Of a stretch of DNA of 64,000 bases, positions 19,391-28,400 are shown one piece after another (within the stretch, counting starts at the first letter, position 1; each line of letters starts with the position of its first letter). Position numbers and translations under genes: made by a program. The notes under the pieces are model-generated. The model saw only the letters and a list, made by a program, of their open reading frames with translations, searched no databases and was not told the origin of the DNA. Source of the DNA: Rahnella bonaserana (GTDB lineage: Bacteria > Pseudomonadota > Gammaproteobacteria > Enterobacterales > Enterobacteriaceae); NCBI RefSeq assembly GCF_019049675.1, contig NZ_JAFMOW010000067.1:124001-188000 (forward strand). The letters are read 5' to 3'.

Positions 19391-19434
19391 CTAAAACGTC
19401 TCCACTTAAATTCATATTCGTTCAGGTTGCTACT

Positions 19435-19463
19435 GTATATGTGGCCAATCTTTTCGATTTCAA
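19435..19463 (-). promoter_or_regulatory. Possible second heat-shock promoter of dnaK (P2-like)
   Basis: On the minus strand TTGAAA (19458-19463) is followed 13 bp later by CCACATATAC (19435-19444), about 45 bp upstream of the dnaK start. E. coli dnaK has a P2 at this place with TTGAAA and a CCCC-type -10. The -10 match here is weak. Confidence 0.45.
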
Positions 19464-19510
19464 CAGCCCCATTTAACGGATTTCCCGACGGTAACAACTG
19501 CGGTTGGGAA

Positions 19511-19543
19511 TAAGATGGGGCCATGCTGCTCAGCATCAAGGGG
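19511..19543 (-). promoter_or_regulatory. Sigma-32 promoter of dnaK (P1-like)
   Basis: On the minus strand CCCCTTGATG (-35, 19534-19543), 13 bp, then CCCCATCTTA (-10, 19511-19520). This is close to the heat-shock consensus CTTGAAA / CCCCATNT and very like E. coli dnaK P1. The remaining bases up to satP at 19708 hold its leader and no gene. Confidence 0.88.
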
Positions 19544-19707
19544 CAAAGTGAAAAAAAATCTTCAATTGCTGTTACGCCAGATCAATGTTTGCTGACGCAA
19601 CCCTCCTTATGATGCCGCGCGCTTCCAAAGATATGTGGCTTTTTTACCCATTTCCAAGCGTTCTTCCCCCGATTATCAATTAATAATAATTCTGATACAG
19701 AGGATCT

Positions 19708-20307
19708 ATGCACAGCAAACCCTTAGCAAATCCAGGCCCGCTCGGGCTGATGGGATTTGGTATGACCACTATCTTGTTGAATTTACACAATGCAGGCTTT
19801 TTCCCTCTCACTGCAGTGATTGTGAGTATGGGCATTTTTTATGGCGGGCTGATTCAGGTCCTCGCCGGGATGATGGAATTTAAAAAAGGAAACACGTTCG
19901 GTACGACCGCTTTCACTTCTTACGGTGCATTCTGGCTGAGCCTGGTTGGCATCCTGATGCTGCCACGCATGGGCATGGCCGAAGCCAGCAGCGAAAGTTT
20001 CCTGGGCGCATACCTCGGTCTCTGGGGTGTTTTCACTTTATTCATGTTCTTTGGCACCCTGAAAGCGAACCGCGGCATCCAGGTTGTTTTCGGCAGCCTG
20101 ACAATTTTGTTTGCCCTGCTGTGCTACGGAAATATGACAGGGAATACCACTGTTCTTCATTTTGCCGGCTTTGAAGGTATCTTCTGCGGTGCCAGCGCGA
20201 TTTATCTGGCGATGGCAGAAGTGCTGAATGAACAGTATGGCCGTACTGTTTTACCCATCGGCGAGCCGAATAAAAAAGCTCCGCAAGTTGATGCTGTCGT
20301 TGCATAA
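19708..20307 (+). CDS. satP: Acetate/succinate transporter SatP (YaaH)
   Basis: 199 residues with six membrane segments. The AceTr family signature is [20 protein letters not shown]. It imports acetate and succinate with protons. The N-terminus and [20 protein letters not shown] align with E. coli SatP. It is slightly longer than the E. coli protein (188) because of a short C-terminal tail. It is a single-gene unit between dnaK and a convergent transporter. Confidence 0.96.
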   Translation: MHSKPLANPGPLGLMGFGMTTILLNLHNAGFFPLTAVIVSMGIFYGGLIQVLAGMMEFKKGNTFGTTAFTSYGAFWLSLVGILMLPRMGMAEASSESFLGAYLGLWGVFTLFMFFGTLKANRGIQVVFGSLTILFALLCYGNMTGNTTVLHFAGFEGIFCGASAIYLAMAEVLNEQYGRTVLPIGEPNKKAPQVDAVVA

Positions 20308-20324
20308 CGAGCATCCCTGAAACG

Positions 20325-20352
20325 AAAAAGCCCTGCATTGCAGGGCTTTTTT
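20325..20352. terminator. Bidirectional terminator between satP and MFS gene
   Basis: AAAAAGCCCTG, loop CATTG, CAGGGCTTTTTT. Confidence 0.9.
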
Positions 20353-20367
20353 ATATCTGAAACCCGC

Positions 20368-21708
20368 TTACTGGCCGGAAGCGACACGTTCGGCAAATTT
20401 CGCGTCTTTCGCCGCTTCACTGTTCAGGTCACGGCTCAGATAAATACCGGTCAGCAGACCAATTGCGGACAGCGCCAGCACATAATAGGCCGGAGCCATC
20501 GGCGTCAGGCGCATGATCAGCGTAACAAATACCGGAGTCAGCCCACCAAAAATCGCATAAGCCACGTTGTATGAAAAAGAAATACCGGTAAAACGCACTT
20601 CCGCAGGAAAAGCCCGCACCATCACATACGGCACCGCACCGACCACGCCCACACTCAGTCCGGCCAGCGCGTACATGCCCATCAGTACCGACGCATCTGC
20701 CGCAACCATGTGATAGAACGACCATGTGCAAATCCCGAGAAACAGGCTGCCGAAGATAAAAGTTTTGCTGGCTCCCAGTCGGTCAACAATGCTGCCCGAG
20801 ATGATACAACCCAGCATCAGCGCCACGGTCGCCAGACAGTTTGCCTGTAACGCCACTGCCGCAGGAATCCCAAACTGTTTCTGCAGCCAGGTTGGCGTCA
20901 TCAGAATAACGACCACGATGCCAGCGGATAGCAGCCAGGTCATCAGCATTGAGACCACAATTTCCTTTTTGTGGTTAGCGACGACGGCTTTCAAAGGCAA
21001 CTCTTCAGCCAGCGCTTTTTGCGCTTTCATCTCGATAAAGACAGGCGTTTCCTGCAGCCAGCGCCGCAAGTACATGGCGATCAGACCAAAAATTCCGCCA
21101 ATAAAGAACGGAATACGCCAGCCATAATGACTTATCGTTGCCGCCGTCATGCTGGTGTTCAGTAAAGTTGCCACCAGAGAACCCAGCAGGATCCCCAATG
21201 TTAAACCGGCCGTCAGCGTTCCACAGGCAAAACCAATGCGGCTGCGCGGCACATGTTCGGCCACAAATACCCATGCCCCAGGGACTTCACCGCCAATAGC
21301 CGCGCCCTGCAATACGCGCATCAGCAATAACAACAGGGGTGCTGCAATGCCAATGGACGCGTAAGTCGGTAATAACCCCATCGCCAGTGTCGGCAAAGCC
21401 ATCAGCAAAATACTCAGACTGAACATACGCTTACGGCCAACCAGATCGCCGAAGTGCGCCATGATGATACCGCCCAGCGGACGTGCCAGATAACCGGCGG
21501 CGAAAATGCCAAAGGTCTGCACCTGACGCAGCCAGTCGGGCATGTTGACCGGAAAGAAGAGATCGCCAATGACCGCAGCGAAGAAGACGAAAATGATGAA
21601 GTCGTAAAATTCGAGTGCGCCACCCAGTGCAGCCAGGGACAGCGTTTTGAAATCCTGCCGGTTCAACCGGCGCGATTGTGCGTGTTGCATAGGGATACCG
21701 TCAGACAC
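20368..21708 (-). CDS. MFS transporter, metabolite/H+ symporter (MHS/ProP-like) family
   Basis: 446 residues with 12 predicted membrane segments. GGALEFYDFIIFVFFAAVIG at the first helix, RPLGGIIMAHFGDLVGRKRM between helices 2 and 3, and LLLMRVLQGAAIGGEVPGAW at helix 4 are hallmarks of the MHS subfamily (KgtP, ProP, ShiA, YhjE). These import small organic acids or osmolytes with protons. The exact substrate is not evident. An alternative start is Met7 at 21690. It has no counterpart between satP and mog in E. coli. Confidence 0.88.
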   Translation of the reverse strand: MSDGIPMQHAQSRRLNRQDFKTLSLAALGGALEFYDFIIFVFFAAVIGDLFFPVNMPDWLRQVQTFGIFAAGYLARPLGGIIMAHFGDLVGRKRMFSLSILLMALPTLAMGLLPTYASIGIAAPLLLLLMRVLQGAAIGGEVPGAWVFVAEHVPRSRIGFACGTLTAGLTLGILLGSLVATLLNTSMTAATISHYGWRIPFFIGGIFGLIAMYLRRWLQETPVFIEMKAQKALAEELPLKAVVANHKKEIVVSMLMTWLLSAGIVVVILMTPTWLQKQFGIPAAVALQANCLATVALMLGCIISGSIVDRLGASKTFIFGSLFLGICTWSFYHMVAADASVLMGMYALAGLSVGVVGAVPYVMVRAFPAEVRFTGISFSYNVAYAIFGGLTPVFVTLIMRLTPMAPAYYVLALSAIGLLTGIYLSRDLNSEAAKDAKFAERVASGQ

Positions 21709-21832
21709 CAGAGTGAAAAATGGAAAAAGGTTTTGCCACCTCTTGTAAAGTAATCATTACTATAGCGGCAAATATTTTCCACACCAGAGTGCCTGACGCG
21801 TAACTTCTGTTAATTTTGAAATCGCAGGCTAT

Positions 21833-22420
21833 TTAGTTTTTTGTATCGCGGCGGGCACTTTTTGGACGAAAAGCTGCTACCACATGATCATGCGTTTCCA
21901 CGTAAGGTCCGTCGAGCAACTGGATACAGTAAGGCACGCTGGCGAAAATACCGGAAACAATCACCTTCCCCTCTGCATCTTTCAGGCCTTCCAGCGTTTC
22001 CTGAATTGATTTCGGCTGACCGGGTAAATTGAGGATCAGCGCCTGTTTGCGGATTACCCCAACCTGACGCGATAAAATCGCCGTCGGCACAAAGTGCAGG
22101 CTAATCTGGCGCATCTGCTCACCGAAGCCGGGCATTTCACGATCGGCCACCGCCAGCGTGGCATCCGGCGTAACGTCACGGCGTGCGGGGCCGGTTCCGC
22201 CGGTAGTCAGGACCAGATGACAGCCACTCTCATCGACCAGTTCGCTGATCGCCTGTTCAATAAGCGGCTGCTCATCGGGGATCAATCTTGTTTCCAGTTT
22301 GTACGGCGTAATAAGCGCTTTCTCCAGCCACTCTTCTAACGCCGGAATACCTTTATCCTGATAAACACCGTTTGACGCGCGGTCCGACACCGATACCAGA
22401 CCAATTCGGAATGTATTCAT
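21833..22420 (-). CDS. mog: Molybdopterin adenylyltransferase
   Basis: 195 residues, the same length as E. coli Mog when started at the ATG at 22420 (MNTFRIGLVSVSDRASNGVY); a frame 6 codons longer exists. It activates molybdopterin with ATP before molybdenum insertion. The MoaB/Mog signature LVLTTGGTGPARRDVTPDAT is present. It follows talB on the same strand, with a hairpin between. Confidence 0.97.
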   Translation of the reverse strand: MNTFRIGLVSVSDRASNGVYQDKGIPALEEWLEKALITPYKLETRLIPDEQPLIEQAISELVDESGCHLVLTTGGTGPARRDVTPDATLAVADREMPGFGEQMRQISLHFVPTAILSRQVGVIRKQALILNLPGQPKSIQETLEGLKDAEGKVIVSGIFASVPYCIQLLDGPYVETHDHVVAAFRPKSARRDTKN

Positions 22421-22498
22421 GCTATTTCTCCACAGCATTTTTCTTCGTAATTTGTCTCAGTATATCGGTAACCGGCCGGTGGTTTTATCGCAGGCACA

Positions 22499-22527
22499 AA
22501 AAAAGCGGCTGATTAGCCGCTTTTTGT
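22499..22527 (-). terminator. Terminator of talB
   Basis: AAAAGCGGCT, loop GATT, AGCCGCTTTT, with A and T runs on both sides. It separates talB from mog. Confidence 0.85.
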
Positions 22528-22544
22528 CGAAAACTGAGCGCTGA

Positions 22545-23498
22545 TTACAGCAGATCAGAAATCATTTTTTCCAGTTTACCCTGGTCAACTGCAAACTTAC
22601 GGATACCGTCAGCCAGTTTGTCGACAGCCATAGGATCCTGGTTGTGTTCCCAGTAGAACTGAGGTTCAGTCAGTGGCGCAGGACGTGGTTTAGTTTCACC
22701 GGAGAAGGACAGTTTGCGCTCCAGCGGACCTTCGCTTTCTGCCAGCTCTTTGAGCAGCGCAGGGGCGATAGTCAGACGGTCACAACCCGCCAGTTCGATG
22801 ATTTCGCCGATGTTACGGAAGCTTGCGCCCATCACGACTGTTTCGTAGCCGTGTTGTTTGTAGTATTCGTAGATTTCGGTCACAGACACAACGCCCGGAT
22901 CTTCATTCGGCGCGAACTCTTTCTTATCGCCATTGGCTTTGTACCAGTCGAGGATACGGCCAACGAATGGAGAAATCAGGAACACGCCTGCTTCTGCACA
23001 AGCGCGAGCCTGAGCGAAGGAGAACAGAAGGGTCAGGTTACAGTTGATGCCTTCTTTTTCCAGTTTTTCCGCAGCGCGGATACCCTGCCAGGTAGAAGCC
23101 AGTTTGATCAGGATACGGTCGTTGGTGATGCCCGCATCGTTATACAGTTTGATCAGACGTTTAGCTTTGGCCACGCTCGCGTCAGTGTCGTAAGACAGAC
23201 GGGCATCAACTTCAGTTGAAATGCGGCCCGGGACCAGTTTCAGAATTTCCAGACCGATGTTTACTGCCAGTTTGTCAGCTGCATCAGTAATCTGCTGATC
23301 GTGATCGCTGCTCTGGTCACGTGCCCAGGCGATTGCTTCGTCGATCAGTTTACGGTATTCAGGAATTTGCGCAGCGCTGAGGATCAGTGACGGGTTGGTG
23401 GTCGCATCCTGCGGCTGGTACAACTTCATTGCCGCGATATCTCCGGTGTCAGCAACAACCTGAGTCATTTGGCGTAGGGAAGTCAGTTTATCGGTCAT
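22545..23498 (-). CDS. talB: Transaldolase B
   Basis: 317 residues from the ATG at 23498 ([12 protein letters not shown]), equal to E. coli TalB. It moves a dihydroxyacetone unit between sedoheptulose 7-phosphate and glyceraldehyde 3-phosphate in the pentose phosphate pathway. [10 protein letters not shown] and [17 protein letters not shown], with the Schiff-base lysine in the latter, are present. It is divergent from yaaJ. Confidence 0.98.
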   Translation of the reverse strand: MTDKLTSLRQMTQVVADTGDIAAMKLYQPQDATTNPSLILSAAQIPEYRKLIDEAIAWARDQSSDHDQQITDAADKLAVNIGLEILKLVPGRISTEVDARLSYDTDASVAKAKRLIKLYNDAGITNDRILIKLASTWQGIRAAEKLEKEGINCNLTLLFSFAQARACAEAGVFLISPFVGRILDWYKANGDKKEFAPNEDPGVVSVTEIYEYYKQHGYETVVMGASFRNIGEIIELAGCDRLTIAPALLKELAESEGPLERKLSFSGETKPRPAPLTEPQFYWEHNQDPMAVDKLADGIRKFAVDQGKLEKMISDLL

Positions 23499-23773
23499 TT
23501 TGGCATATCTCATCGTTTGGACGTTTTCGTATAGGCATTTTCATGCCTTGCCTTTGGCTGATGATAACATGCAAAAAGCCACGCGCAAGGCGCATCTCGC
23601 GGCATGCTCGGCTACGAACATCTATGGATTTATCACCTTCCAAAACACACAAATTCAGCCAAAATGCATATGTCACCCATTTGATAAAAAAGGTATGTTA
23701 GCCATCCAAAGTGGTCATTGCCCTTAAGCCAATTAATAAAAACGATGAAGGGTAAATCAACCAAGGACAATTC

Positions 23774-25201
23774 ATGAATGACTTGCTGGAATTTTTCGAC
23801 ACAATTCTCTGGAGCACAATCCTGATTTACCTGCTGTTTGGCAGCGGTATTTATCTCACTTTCCGTCTTGGGTTCATTCAGTTTCGTCGTTTTGGCCACC
23901 TTTTTTCTCCGTCACTTTTTAAACGCAACGCCGCTCCCCGCGGAACATCCTCCTGGCGCGTACTTTGTCTGAGTATGGCTTCACGAATGGGTACGGGTAA
24001 CCTGACGGGCGTGACCATTGCGATTGCGCTGGGCGGGCCGGGAGCCATTTTCTGGATGTGGATTATTACTCTCTTCAGTATGGCTACCGCGCTGACAGAA
24101 AACACGCTCGCCCAGATTTACAAAGGCACCAGTTCACGTAACAAATTTCGCGGTGGCCCGGCAGATTACATGGAAAAAGGGCTGGGAATGCGCTGGATGG
24201 GGATCCTGTTCTCTTTCCTGATGGTACTTTCCTGCGGCTTTATTTTCAGTGCGTTACAGGCTAATTCGATTGCCCAGGCATCATTCCATCTCCTGCATGT
24301 TCCGCCGCTGACAACCGCCTGTATTTTAGCGGCACTGGTGGCATTGCTGATTTTCGGTGGAATTCGTGCTGTCACCTGGCTGTCCAAATGGATGGTCCCT
24401 CTGATGGCTTTTGCCTGGTTGCTGCTGGCAGTTTGGGTCATTGGCCATCACGTTGACAAACTTCCCCAGGTGTTCGTACTGATATTCAAAAGCGCCTTTG
24501 GCTTGCAGGAAGCTGCGTCCGGCGCGCTGGCTTACGGCGTAACTCAGGCGATCACTCAGGGTATGCAGCGCGGGGCTTTTGCCAGTGAAGCCGGTGTCGG
24601 TTCATCGCCAAATGCCGCGGCGATGGCAGGCGTCAGCCACCCGGCGGCAGCGGGATTTAACCAGATGCTGGCGGTATTTATTGATACGGTGATTATTTGC
24701 ACGGCGACTGCGCTAATTATTTTAACGTCCGGCGCTTTAGATATTGCCGGAGCTCCCAGCGGAGTTCGCCTGCTCCACCTGGCTATCGCCCCGGCAGTGC
24801 CTGAGTGGAGCTCGGTTATTCTGGCGATGCTGGTGTGCGCCTTTGCGTTCACTTCAATCGCCGGCAACTACGTGTATGCCGAAAACAATCTGAGTTTTGT
24901 TCACAGAGCCGCACCGGTTAAGTTGCTGATTTTCCGGTTGCTGGTGATTACGATGGTTTTTGGCGGCTGCCTGATGGAACTCCAGATCCTTTGGAAGCTG
25001 GCTGATATCTTCATGGCACTGATGGCCATACTTAATCTCACTGCCCTGTTGCTGCTTTCCGGCATCGCGGTAAAAGTGGTTAAGGATTACGAGCGGCAGC
25101 GGCGGATGGGGAAAATACCCGTTTTCAATCCTGATCATTACCCTGAATTACGCGGCCAGCTCGAACCAGGCGTGTGGGATAAAACCTCATCTCCACGCTG
25201 A
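23774..25201 (+). CDS. yaaJ: Sodium:alanine/glycine symporter family protein
   Basis: 475 residues, about 11 membrane segments, AGCS family. Conserved blocks are MASRMGTGNLTGVTIAIALGG and ASEAGVGSSPNAAAMAGVSH. It imports small neutral amino acids with sodium. It has the same order and direction as E. coli yaaJ, between talB and yaaA. Which amino acid is carried is inferred from the family only. Confidence 0.93.
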   Translation: MNDLLEFFDTILWSTILIYLLFGSGIYLTFRLGFIQFRRFGHLFSPSLFKRNAAPRGTSSWRVLCLSMASRMGTGNLTGVTIAIALGGPGAIFWMWIITLFSMATALTENTLAQIYKGTSSRNKFRGGPADYMEKGLGMRWMGILFSFLMVLSCGFIFSALQANSIAQASFHLLHVPPLTTACILAALVALLIFGGIRAVTWLSKWMVPLMAFAWLLLAVWVIGHHVDKLPQVFVLIFKSAFGLQEAASGALAYGVTQAITQGMQRGAFASEAGVGSSPNAAAMAGVSHPAAAGFNQMLAVFIDTVIICTATALIILTSGALDIAGAPSGVRLLHLAIAPAVPEWSSVILAMLVCAFAFTSIAGNYVYAENNLSFVHRAAPVKLLIFRLLVITMVFGGCLMELQILWKLADIFMALMAILNLTALLLLSGIAVKVVKDYERQRRMGKIPVFNPDHYPELRGQLEPGVWDKTSSPR

Positions 25202-25313
25202 TTTCCTGAGCTTTTGCCTATCAGTATCATGCCCCCATTGCAGTGACTTTTTTGCTACAGTATGGCAACGAAAAATTCCGAATTTGAACCGTCACTGACC
25301 AACGGACGAGACT

Positions 25314-26087
25314 ATGCTGACCATTATTTCACCTGCTAAAACGCTCGATTACGAAAGCCCGCTTGCGACAACGCGCTATACCCAACCGGAGCTGCTGGAT
25401 AAATCCAGTCAGCTGATTACCGTGGCGCGTAAAATGTCCCCGGCGCAGATCTCTTCACTGATGGGGATCAGCGATAAACTGGCCCATCTGAACGCCGAAC
25501 GCTTCAATGACTGGCAGCCGGATTTCACGCCGAAAAATGCCCGTCAGGCGCTTCTGGCCTTTAAGGGTGATGTGTATACCGGGCTGCAGGCGGAAGATTT
25601 CAGCGAGAAAGATTTCGATTTTGCCCAAAAGCATCTGCGCATGCTGTCCGGTTTATACGGCCTGCTGCGTCCGCTGGATTTGATGATGCCTTATCGTCTG
25701 GAAATGGGGATCCGTCTGGAAAACCCGCAGGGCGCGAATCTTTATGCATTCTGGGGCGATTTACTGACCGAGAAACTCAACCTGTTACTCAGCGAACAAA
25801 AAAGCAAAGTCCTGGTGAATCTGGCGTCTGACGAATACTTTAAAGCGGTTAAGCCTAAACTGCTCGACGGCGAAATCATCAAGCCGGTGTTCCTCGACGA
25901 GAAAAACGGTAAGTACAAGGTCATCAGCTTCTACGCCAAAAAAGCGCGTGGCCTGATGAGCCGTTTCATTATCAAAGAGCGTCTGGATAAGCCGAAACAG
26001 CTTCAGGATTTCAATCTGGAAGGTTACGAATTTGATGAATCACGTTCACAGGGCAATGAGCTGGTATTTACCCGTCCTGAGCGCTGA
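25314..26087 (+). CDS. yaaA: Peroxide stress protein YaaA (DUF328)
   Basis: 257 residues. The start [15 protein letters not shown] and the block [17 protein letters not shown] are characteristic of YaaA. In E. coli it lowers free iron during hydrogen peroxide stress and is OxyR-controlled. Its fold binds DNA. It converges with thrC across a shared terminator. Confidence 0.96.
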   Translation: MLTIISPAKTLDYESPLATTRYTQPELLDKSSQLITVARKMSPAQISSLMGISDKLAHLNAERFNDWQPDFTPKNARQALLAFKGDVYTGLQAEDFSEKDFDFAQKHLRMLSGLYGLLRPLDLMMPYRLEMGIRLENPQGANLYAFWGDLLTEKLNLLLSEQKSKVLVNLASDEYFKAVKPKLLDGEIIKPVFLDEKNGKYKVISFYAKKARGLMSRFIIKERLDKPKQLQDFNLEGYEFDESRSQGNELVFTRPER

Positions 26088-26110
26088 TTTGTCTGAGCTG
26101 CAACCATGAA

Positions 26111-26135
26111 AAAAGCCCTCATGAAGAGGGCTTTT
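26111..26135. terminator. Bidirectional terminator between yaaA and thrC
   Basis: AAAAGCCCTC, loop ATGAA, GAGGGCTTTT. Confidence 0.9.
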
Positions 26136-26155
26136 GCATTTCTGAAGCACAGTCG

Positions 26156-27445
26156 TTATTCAGGCAGCGCCATCAGGAAGGCACGCATTTCACTGAAATC
26201 AGCCGGAAGGTTATGCGACAACAACGGAAGATCAGCGCGATCCGCCAGTTCTTTCGGTAAACCGATGTCCTGATCCAAAATCGCTTCCACGCTTTCCTTG
26301 AATTTCGCCGGATGCGCAGTACCGATGAACAGACCGAATTCGCCCGGTTGCAACTGGTCACGCAACACACGATAAGCAATCGCCGCGTGAGGTTCAGAGA
26401 TATATCCGATATTCGCCAGCTCGCGCATCGCGTCTTCGGTGGTGTCGTCACTGACCGCGCCAAAGCCCAGATCTTTCAGTTGCCAGGTTTTACGACGATA
26501 CAGCTCTTCCACACGTGGCCAGTTATTTGGCTGGCTGACGTCCATTGCATTCGACAACGTCGCGACGGTTTTCTTCGGATCCCACTCGCCGCCAGACAGG
26601 AAACGCGGCACGGTATCATTGGCGTTGGTCGCTGCGATGAAGCGTTTCACCGGCAGGCCGAGAGATTTCGCCAGCAGACCGGCCGTGAGATCCCCGAAGT
26701 TGCCGCTTGGCACGGAAATTACCAGCTGATTACGTGCTTCCTGTGGCAACTGAGCCACTGCTTCAAAGTAGTAGCAAATCTGCGCCAGCAGACGGCTGAT
26801 ATTGATGGAGTTCGCCGAGTTCAGCTTCAGCGCGTGTTTCAGTTCTTCATCATCAAACGCCTGTTTGACGAGCGCCTGACAGGCATCAAAATCACCGTCG
26901 ATAGCGACAGTGTGAATGTTACCGCCCAGCGTACAGAACAGTTTTTCCTGCAACGGGCTGATTTTGCCACGCGGATACAGAATAACCACGCGAACGTTTT
27001 TCAGACCGTGGAAAGCGTGCGCCACTGCTGCGCCGGTATCACCGGAGGTTGCGGTCAGAATGGTGACCGGCTGATCTCCTGAAACCTGCGTCAGGATCTG
27101 CGCCATGAAACGGCCACCGAAGTCCTTAAAGGCCAGGGTCGGGCCGTGGAACAGTTCCAGACAGGCAATGTCTTCTTCCACTTTCGCCACCGGTGCAGGG
27201 AACGTAAACGCGTTTTTCACACGCTGATGCAATTCCTCTTCAGGAATTTCATCGCCGATGAAAGCGGAAAGAATACGGCTGCTGCGGGTGACGAAATCCA
27301 GTTCCAGCAAGCGGTCAATTTCAGTCAGTTCAAATTCCGGCAGTTCCAGCGGGAAGAATAAACCCTGCTGTTTTCCAAGCCCTTGTTTGACGGCCTGAGC
27401 AAAGCTGACCTGCTCGTTGTGATCCTTCAGGTTGTACAGTTTCAT
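26156..27445 (-). CDS. thrC: Threonine synthase
   Basis: 429 residues. It converts homoserine phosphate to threonine using PLP. The PLP lysine lies in GPTLAFKDFGGRFMAQ, and LTATSGDTGAAVAHAF is the family signature. It is the last gene of the thr operon, 24 bases after thrB. Confidence 0.99.
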   Translation of the reverse strand: MKLYNLKDHNEQVSFAQAVKQGLGKQQGLFFPLELPEFELTEIDRLLELDFVTRSSRILSAFIGDEIPEEELHQRVKNAFTFPAPVAKVEEDIACLELFHGPTLAFKDFGGRFMAQILTQVSGDQPVTILTATSGDTGAAVAHAFHGLKNVRVVILYPRGKISPLQEKLFCTLGGNIHTVAIDGDFDACQALVKQAFDDEELKHALKLNSANSINISRLLAQICYYFEAVAQLPQEARNQLVISVPSGNFGDLTAGLLAKSLGLPVKRFIAATNANDTVPRFLSGGEWDPKKTVATLSNAMDVSQPNNWPRVEELYRRKTWQLKDLGFGAVSDDTTEDAMRELANIGYISEPHAAIAYRVLRDQLQPGEFGLFIGTAHPAKFKESVEAILDQDIGLPKELADRADLPLLSHNLPADFSEMRAFLMALPE

Positions 27446-27469
27446 TAGTTATCCCAATAAATTATCGAG

Positions 27470-28399
27470 TTATCCCAATACCCGCGCACCCGCGGTATCA
27501 AGACGACAAATATGAACAAAGCCTTCGTCATTTTGCAGATAGTGAGTCTGCAGCCAGTCAGCCATACGTTTCGCTGTGGCGCTGTCGTTACACACCGTAA
27601 ACAGCGTCGGACCGGAACCCGAAATTCCGCAAGCCAGCGCACCAATTTCTTCTGCGGCGCTGCGTGCTTCTGCAAAGCCCGGAAGCAGACGGGTGCGGTA
27701 AGGTTCAGCAATCACATCTTTCATCAGTTTCGCAGCCAGCGCTGGTTGCTGCGTGTGACAGGCATGAATAAAGCCCGCCAGATAGCGCCCGTGGCTGATG
27801 CAATCCTGGCGGCGATACTGCGCAGGTAAAATAGCACGCGCTTCTGCCGTCGACACTTTGATGCCCGGATACGCCATTACCCACAGCCAGTCGTCAAAGC
27901 TGGGCACGTTCTGGCTGATGATATCGAGTTCTTCCAGCATCAGCTGAATGCCGCCCAGATAGCAGGGCGCGACATTATCGAAATGCACGCTGCCGGAAAT
28001 ACGCCCTTCCAGCTCGCCCATCAGCAACAGCATCTGGTTTTCATTGAGCGGCTTACCGCAAAATTCATTCATCGCCATCAGACCGGCGACCACCGAACAG
28101 GCGCTGGAACCCAGCCCGGAACCGATCGGCATGTTTTTTTCCAGCGTCATCGCCACCGGCACTTCCTTGCCGATTTCCTGACAGAAACGCTGCCAGCACT
28201 GATAAACGATATTGTCTTCCATGCGGTCAGGCAGTTTAGACACAAACTTGCCCTCGTTTTTCAGACTGAATTCTGTGGCCGCTTCAACAGAAACGCAGTC
28301 GCCCAGCAGAGTGCCATCTACCGGGGACACAGCCGCGCCCAGAACGTCGAAGCCTACGCTGACGTTCCCGATTGAAGCCGGGGCATACACCTTAACCAT
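27470..28399 (-). CDS. thrB: Homoserine kinase
   Basis: 309 residues of the GHMP kinase family. [19 protein letters not shown] is the ATP loop. It phosphorylates homoserine. It starts one base after the thrA stop, which implies translational coupling. Confidence 0.99.
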   Translation of the reverse strand: MVKVYAPASIGNVSVGFDVLGAAVSPVDGTLLGDCVSVEAATEFSLKNEGKFVSKLPDRMEDNIVYQCWQRFCQEIGKEVPVAMTLEKNMPIGSGLGSSACSVVAGLMAMNEFCGKPLNENQMLLLMGELEGRISGSVHFDNVAPCYLGGIQLMLEELDIISQNVPSFDDWLWVMAYPGIKVSTAEARAILPAQYRRQDCISHGRYLAGFIHACHTQQPALAAKLMKDVIAEPYRTRLLPGFAEARSAAEEIGALACGISGSGPTLFTVCNDSATAKRMADWLQTHYLQNDEGFVHICRLDTAGARVLG

Positions 28400-28400
28400 A

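Noticed and set aside
18557-19513. 318-codon plus-strand frame opposite dnaK
   Set aside because: It is a shadow of the strongly biased codon use of dnaK and continues into the heat-shock promoter; no family resemblance.
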